The position numbers were made by a program, and so were the translations under genes. Below are positions 58,213-64,000 of a stretch of DNA of 64,000 bases, in pieces. Below the pieces are notes generated by a model, which had not been told where the DNA came from, made no database searches, and saw only the letters and a list, made by a program, of their open reading frames with translations. The DNA is taken from NCBI GenBank assembly GCA_000711775.1, contig ARYC01017947.1, forward strand, positions 36,575 to 100,574, in the 5' to 3' direction. How positions within the stretch are numbered: position 1 is the stretch's first letter; each line of letters starts with the position of its first letter. This stretch comes from Oxytricha trifallax. Its lineage: Eukaryota > Ciliophora > Spirotrichea > Sporadotrichida > Oxytrichidae.

Positions 58213-58685
58213 GGGTAATGGCCCCCTGGTGGGGGCAGATAAAATTTTTCTAAAAATTTCTTATTATCCTATAAATGTCAGAAACATTAAAATAACTTAT
58301 TAAAACTTAATATTAAGGTCATTAAGGTCACTTATGATAATTTTAAGAAGTATAAGTAACCTATTTAATATTTTAATCCTAAATTAATTAGCAAACAATA
58401 ATAAGTTTAAGTTGGATAATCCAGAGAAAATTGCATACAATTACAAATATCTTATTAAATTAAACAACGCATTATTTTGTATCTAACTTAAACTTATTAT
58501 TGTTTGCTAATTAATTTAGGATTAAAATATTAAATAGGTTACTTATACTTCTTAAAATTATCATAAGTGACCTTAATGACCTTAATATTAAGTTTTAATA
58601 AGTTATTTTAATGTTTCTGACATTTATAGGATAATAAGAAATTTTTAGAAAAATTTTATCTGCCCCCGCCAGGGGGCTATTACCC
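58213..58685. mobile_element. 473-bp palindromic foldback element, 8-bp TSD TAGGTTTT
   Basis: Ends GGGTAATGGCCCCCTGG and CCAGGGGGCTATTACCC; arms of about 215-220 bp are near-perfect inverted repeats with the centre near 58450. TAGGTTTT occurs at 58205-58212 and 58686-58693. Third member of the foldback class with GGG/CCC ends and 8-bp duplications. Confidence 0.93.
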
Positions 58686-58693
58686 TAGGTTTT

Positions 58694-60955
58694 GAATTAA
58701 TCATTTATTATCGATCAATTTTTGTAATTTCTAAATAAAAATTTAACATAAATCTTCACTAAAATATTAAATTAGGTATTTTATTATACTATATATAATA
58801 ATTGTATTCTTAAGATTTAAAATAGTTGCATAAGTTCAAATACTAACATTAATTAACATTCAAAATCATATTTTCTGTAAATTTATAAAAGTATAAGATT
58901 TTGTGAAATAAAAAAACTCCTATGACTAAATTCAAAATAAAATAAATATTTTAAGATTTAATTTAATGCTATAAACGAACTAACAAACTCAATAAATATT
59001 TTTTCAAAGGTTGCTATCAAATCATGCGTAAAATGGCAAAATATTATTAATACATCATAATCTTAGATATATATATATAAACTTCTTATTTAATTTAAGA
59101 TTTTAAGCAAAGATATTATGGCTAATTTAATTATCTTAATTTATTTATAGCTTATTAAATTCGATTACAAACTACAATGAATGGAGCCAGTATGTTTATA
59201 TTTCATTGAAATCTAAATATAACATAGAGCTCTCCACAAAATAATTTAGAATATATTTATTAAGCACAGTTCTCATAAATATTTTTCTAATAAGTATAAA
59301 GAAATAGGGTGACGTAAATGGAAGTACAAATTCATCTTAATAAATCTACTAAACACCTTAAAACTAGTATAAGCACAGAAATTCTGAATTAAATCAATTC
59401 TACCTTAAGATACATTTTAATAGAAGCTAACACTAAACAAATAAAAATACGTAAATCTTTAAGAAGATGAGTAGTTTTATAATACTAATTCTTACTCCAT
59501 CTTGAAATACAGGTTCAATTTTTATGTTGCAAATTTTGTCATATTGCCACTAATGCAAATGAAATGAATAAGATACCAATAAATATGTAAAATCGGAAAT
59601 TTTTTCCACTGAGGCATAGCTCAACTTAAATTGAATAATAAAAAAGTGTAAAAATTATAAAGGAAGAAGTCAATTTTAAATATAAAATTATAATGAATAA
59701 GATAGATGCTGAAAAATATACAATTAAATCTTAAATTAATAATTGATTACTCTAGGGGTTATTATGCATTAATTAAAACAGCTTAACTCTATGATAATAG
59801 AAAATCGCCAAATTTAAAATCTATTTAAATAGAGGATTTCGTTTCTTTCTAGAATTTATGATAAAAGTAAATGACTATCGTATCGTGGATAAAATGAAAT
59901 GTGTAAAATCTCCTGGCCAAATTCCTTAAAATTAGTTTTAGGAAAAAAATATTTTTTTTTACTTTAGTCTATTGTTAACTCTCTACCTTTCTTGGATAAG
60001 ATCCCTTCTGTTTATTAGAATGGTGTTCTTTCTTGATTCCTATTTTATATTCCCCACTCTTAATGATTGCAATAATGAGATAGAATCAATTCAATAGCAA
60101 AAAGCATGCCAAGAAATTACATTATATAAATTCTACTATAAATTATATTTCTAAATCTGCAGAAATAATATCAGTATTATCAAGTAATAGAAGGAAATGA
60201 TATATCTCAACTTTGAATACCAAAATCCTTAGACTCCTTCAAAGTATCGATTATAGCCTAGTCGAGTGCAATTTACTTTATAAATAGTTGAATAGATTGA
60301 ATAATAATGTGTCTATCTCTTCGAAAAATTAGATAATCATTTTATGAATAATGAGTGATTAACTACAAATGAGTAAAATAGTTTACATAATTAAAGGTAA
60401 GAATTAGCGTATAAATAATGATAGTATTGGTATAGGGAGATTGATAAATTATTCATTCAATTTTTGAAATTGCAATTATTGCTATCAATTTATTACATAA
60501 TTAAACTTTTATATGTAAGTATATAATTTTATAAATATAAACCTTTTAATTGAATTATATTAGATATTCTTTATTCTCCTATTTTTCTCATTCTTTTTCA
60601 ACATATATTAAGATCAAATTCAGTTACAACAAAAAAATCAAATAAAATGAATATATAATTTTTTTATAAACTGCAAGTATTAACTATCAATATACATATA
60701 AATGCAAAAAATTAAAATAAAATAACTAACATTACACTCAATATTTATTTTGACTTATCTATATATATATATTTTATAATTCATGTCTGAAAATTAATAT
60801 AATTTTAATGATGAATATATAAATCATACAGTACACAAAATTTAAATCAACTTCTCTATATTATATTTAATTCAAATTTTTAATAATGAATAAACAAATT
60901 TATAAGTATATACAGCTAAAAATCTTAAGAAACTTGCTTTATTCTATAATTTAAT
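58694..60955. other. AT-rich germline spacer
   Basis: About 2.2 kb of A/T-rich sequence with (TA)n runs near 59068 and 60760. No supported gene on either strand. Confidence 0.45.
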
Positions 60956-60979
60956 CTCATTTACTAAAATGCCACATAA

Positions 60980-61260
60980 TTGAAATGCTTATGAATTAGT
61001 CAAAATATATGAGGTCATATTTTACCATTTTTAGGTTATGTAAGTTGACCTTCGAAATCGCTCTGATTAGACCAAATAAGAGTGAATCAAGTACTAAAGG
61101 AAGCTGATGATTACATAAGATGAAGATTTTTGAAATGACGACTACAGGGTCTATCCCATAAAAGAAGAATAGATCCAAATGGTAAAATCAGGTGTCTATC
61201 TGAAGTTGATATTAACTAATGAGATTTATTTAATGAAGATTTTAAAATTTATCATAAAAT
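60980..61260 (+). CDS. Coding fragments, unknown protein
   Basis: The plus strand reads YELVKIYEVIFYHF and QVDLRNRSDQTKQ in one frame and, after a shift and a TGA, DDYRVYPIKEEQIQMVKSGV in another. Composition is protein-like and differs from the surrounding spacer. Probably a broken gene or short macronuclear-destined segments; family unknown. Confidence 0.3.
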
Positions 61261-61737
61261 AAATCTTACATTAATAATTTATAAATTTATAACAATCATA
61301 GATATGATAATATTTGTTAAATATTCGGAGCTAGAATTAATTATTTATAGCTTCTGTATTCCCTTAATTCAAGCAAATTTTCAACTACTGTAATTACTCT
61401 TGTCATGATTTTAAATTTTCATTTATATTGAAAGTTTTTTCTATTATTTTCTCCTTCATTGCTTATTCTAAATGATCATAAAATTTCAATAAGTATCTCA
61501 ATATGATCATTTTAATATTAAAAAAGTTATTTTATTTATAATAATACATTGTAAACAATAAATTTGTAATAATTAGATCATTATAAATTTTAAACAGTCA
61601 GAAATGTCAATCAGAGTCAGCCGATAATTATCAAGCACAACAAATGACCAATAAATGATTCTAGTCCAGTAATCTAGGAAAGTGCTTCAAACTAGAAAAA
61701 TTAAAGCATCATTGTAATAAGTGATATTCATTTGTTC

Positions 61738-61860
61738 ACAGTGGTAATGGTCATGGTCACAATGGTAACGGTCATGGTCACGAGGGCCACGGAGGCAGTG
61801 ACCACGTAACCACGTATCTGGTGAGTTAAGGGTGGTCGTGGTCATTGGCATTTATGAGCT
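61738..61860 (+). repeat. His/Gly-coding minisatellite
   Basis: Imperfect repeats of GGTAATGGTCATGGTCAC and relatives, far GC-richer than the surroundings. Read as protein it gives alternating Gly-Asn-Gly-His-Gly-His units followed by GHGGSDH, compatible with a His/Gly-rich (metal-binding or structural) protein fragment, but no start is visible. Confidence 0.6.
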
Positions 61861-62180
61861 ATTCGACTACACTTTTACAAAGTAAAAACTCTTTGATTTT
61901 TTAGGGATCCTAGAAGTCACGTTTAACCTATTTAAATTGCAATTTCATATGAACACTTTCTCAACTACCAAACTCAAGCTAATTCTTGTCCTAATTAATT
62001 TCTTAATTTAATCATTGGCATTTATGAGCTATTCGACTACGCTTTCACAAAGTAAAAACTCTTTGATTTTTGAGGGATCCTAGAAGTCACGTTTAACCTA
62101 TTTAAATTGCAATTTCATTTGAACTTTTTCTCAAATACCAAACTCAAGCTTATTCTTGTCTCTTTTTATTTTTTAATTTA
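61843..62180. repeat. Tandem duplication, 170-bp unit, two copies
   Basis: 61843-62012 and 62013 to about 62180 both begin CATTGGCATTTATGAGCTAT and stay about 90-95% alike, including GGGATCCTAGAAGTCACG and AACTCAAGCT, until the second copy fades into A/T sequence. Confidence 0.9.
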
Positions 62181-62355
62181 TCATTAAGATTTATTAGTTT
62201 ATGAGTTGATATTAAATGTATGTATTTAGACAGAGCATCTCACATATATTCTATGACTTAATTTATAATGTATGTATTGATAAAGAACATCTCGAATGTC
62301 TATTATAGTTTGATATTTAATTTTTTTTTGATAGGCAATCTCATTAATTCGGATT

Positions 62356-62693
62356 CAAAACCCCAAAACCCCTTAATTAGGTTTATAAATGCTTTGATTT
62401 GTAGGGAATTAGTTAGGGGTTGGGTTTATTAATAGGTTTTAATGTGAAATTTATAGTAAATGTATTTAATTCAATCAATCAAAATGCACTTTTGGATCAT
62501 GTGGGAGAGGTCTGAAGTTTATCTTACTTAACCACAACTCCTTCTACTCTATTGATAGGTCGTATCTTGAGTTTGGTTTAATTATTATTGATTTGCCATT
62601 TGTTTCATAGATTTAGATACTCTTGTTTTGTCAATAAATTGCCTTATTCTTTGTTTAGCATCCTTCTCGCATCTTGTAGAGTAGTATTCATAT
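62356..62693 (-). mobile_element. TBE: TBE-E, terminal fragment of a TBE
   Basis: Starts CAAAACCCCAAAACCCC after ATT (62353-62355), followed by the inverted repeat and the 3' end of a 57-kDa kinase gene (TGA at 62475-62477 on the minus strand). It stops within that gene at GTAGTATTCAT, where TBE-F begins. It is about 90% similar to the same stretch of TBE-F. Confidence 0.9.
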
Positions 62694-64000
62694 CAAAACC
62701 CCAAAACCCCTTAATGAGGTTTATAAGTGCTTTGATTTGTAGGGAATTTGTTAGGGGTTGGGGTTATTAATAGGTTTTAATGTGAAATCTATAGTAAATG
62801 CATTTAATTTAATCACTCAAAATGCACTTTTGGATCATGTGGGAGAGGTCTGAAGTTTATCTTACTTAACCAGAACTCTATCTGCTCTATTTATATGTCT
62901 GATCTTGAGTTTGGTTTAATTAATATTGACTCTGCCATTAGTTTCATAGATTGAGATACTCTAGTTTTGTCAATAAATTGCCTTATTCTTTGTTTAGCAT
63001 CCTTCTCGCATCTTGTAGAGTAGTATTCATTGCGAGGCATATCGCACTCTATTATTATTGCTGCTAAAGCCCACACATCCCACTATAAGTCTCCATCTCT
63101 CCAGTCTTCTCTTCCTGGATAATAGCCTGGAGTTCCCATTACACTTCCAAGCCTTGATACTTGCACTCTTAAGGCTCTGTTGAAATAAATAATTGTTACT
63201 GTTACTGGTGAAAAATTCAACATTATATTCTCAGGCTTGAGATCTCTGTGAACAAAGCCTAACTTATGAAGCTCTTTGATACCTTGTATAGCTTAGGTTG
63301 ATATTAATGCAAGCTATCTATGATTTCTTTGATCAGTTATGAAATCTCTGAGTGTCATTTCAAAGAGTGGTAGTCTGAAAGCTCCATGATCTTTGGCTAG
63401 GAGAACAGCATCTAGCTTTATTAAGTATTTGCACTCTTTAAACCTAGCCTGAGTGAGTACTTAATATTCATTAGTAAACTCCATTTAATATTTATCATCA
63501 CTAAGGAGATAGTTGAAAGGATATACCTTGTAAGCATATTGATGATCCTTAATAACTTTCTTGTCATAGGAGTCCTCTAGAATTAGGTAGCTTTAGAGAG
63601 AAGTATCTAAATCAATCTATGCAAGTACTGGAAATTTCTTGTATTATATTTTAATCATGATTTTAGTGACCTCGGATGCTAAGAGGTTGCGTGCAATCCT
63701 CACATGCTCTGATTCGCTTGCTTATTAAAGCTCAGCAACTTAAAGAGGCTCCCTTGCTTTTCTTTTGTTGAGCAACTTCATTTGAGAGTCTTAATCTTCA
63801 ACTTCTATTTCTTTCTTGTGGGCTTTTAAAAGATGCTTCTTTAAGTCTCTTGTATGAGAGTACTGCTTATGGCACTCAAGCAATCATACTTTCCATCAAC
63901 TTTGTCATGCTTTAAGAATACAGTAGGCTTAGCTTCCTTATGAACCTTCATATGCATGTACCAGCTAGATTTATGAGCAAAATCTCTCTCACACAGCTCA
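62694..64000 (-). mobile_element. TBE: TBE-F, 5' part of a TBE running off the window
   Basis: Begins CAAAACCCCAAAACCCC at 62694 inside the TBE-E kinase gene and continues through its own kinase/zinc-finger gene to the window end. The preceding bases (TAT) do not give a clear ANT duplication; the other end is outside the window, so nesting is inferred. Confidence 0.9.
62813..64000 (-). CDS. TBE-F 57-kDa zinc-finger/kinase gene (N-terminus outside window)
   Basis: Minus-strand TGA at 62813-62815; coding continues beyond 64000. C-terminal kinase part: DVWALAAIIIECDMPRNEYY and a GTPGYYPGREDW-like block; the HRD loop reads HRDLKPEN. The DFN position reads YFN, so the metal-binding Asp is replaced by Tyr. 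Toward the window edge is a finger-like CxxxHKQYSHTRDLKKH segment; one base appears lost near 63880, where CHK spacing shifts. It belongs with the TBE-A/D lineage by sequence. Confidence 0.8.

Noticed and set aside
61738..61860. CRISPR-like array
   Set aside because: Units are short, imperfect and without spacers; eukaryotic context.
62588..62770. Plus-strand 60-codon ORF across the TBE-E/TBE-F junction
   Set aside because: It runs antisense through kinase coding sequence and the terminal repeat; no support as a gene.
1..64000. tRNA or rRNA genes
   Set aside because: No cloverleaf-like or conserved rRNA stretches were recognised by eye; a tRNAscan and Infernal run would be decisive.

Overview
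The window looks like micronuclear (germline) DNA of a stichotrich ciliate close to Oxytricha. Three things show this. (1) Long protein families stay open only if TAA and TAG are read as Gln and TGA as the only stop; under that code a 967-codon LINE ORF and a 482-codon zinc-finger/kinase ORF are uninterrupted. (2) Several elements end in C4A4C4-type telomere-like termini inside 3-bp ANT target duplications, the hallmark of TBE (telomere-bearing element) transposons of Oxytricha. (3) The rest is very AT-rich, gene-poor and full of fragments. No tRNA, rRNA or CRISPR was seen.

Layout. 0-5.5 kb: AT-rich DNA with short coding fragments, a cluster of them on the minus strand at 2.85-4.35 kb. 5.58-9.96 kb: TBE-A (decayed, with a 370-bp MITE inside). 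10.4-13.7 kb: a LINE with intact endonuclease/reverse transcriptase. 14-18 kb: coding fragments, including a long TGA-interrupted Gln-rich frame. 18.10-22.22 and 22.65-26.76 kb: TBE-B and TBE-C, near-identical and inverted, 425 bp apart. 27-30 kb: coding fragments. 30.7-35.3 kb: a very divergent TBE-like element (TBE-X) with the same three-gene plan, its middle gene split by a palindrome. 36-37 kb: another decayed coding region. 38.7-39.6, 41.8-42.4 and 58.2-58.7 kb: large palindromic foldback elements. 42.53-46.51 kb: TBE-D. 47.3-54.2 kb: an unusual cluster with a SecA/DEAD-like ATPase gene, a homologue of the TBE 22-kDa protein and a different DDE transposase. 56-57.6 kb: an MT-A70 methyltransferase gene with an altered catalytic motif. 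61.7-62.2 kb: a His/Gly minisatellite and a tandem duplication. 62.36-64.0 kb: a TBE end followed directly by a second TBE that runs off the window.

How the genes relate. Each TBE carries a DD34E transposase (42 kDa), a 22-kDa-class protein of unknown role with two tiny introns, and a C2H2 zinc-finger plus kinase-like protein (57 kDa). The 22-kDa and 57-kDa genes diverge from a shared motif-rich intergenic region; the transposase and 22-kDa genes converge. In Oxytricha TBE transposases are known to take part in the genome rearrangement that makes the macronucleus. The most interesting parts are TBE-X, the 48-54 kb cluster (22-kDa homologue beside a SecA-like ATPase and another transposase), and the DGPW MT-A70 gene. 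Many frames here carry frameshifts or TGA; whether these are decay, introns/IESs or assembly errors cannot be settled from sequence alone.
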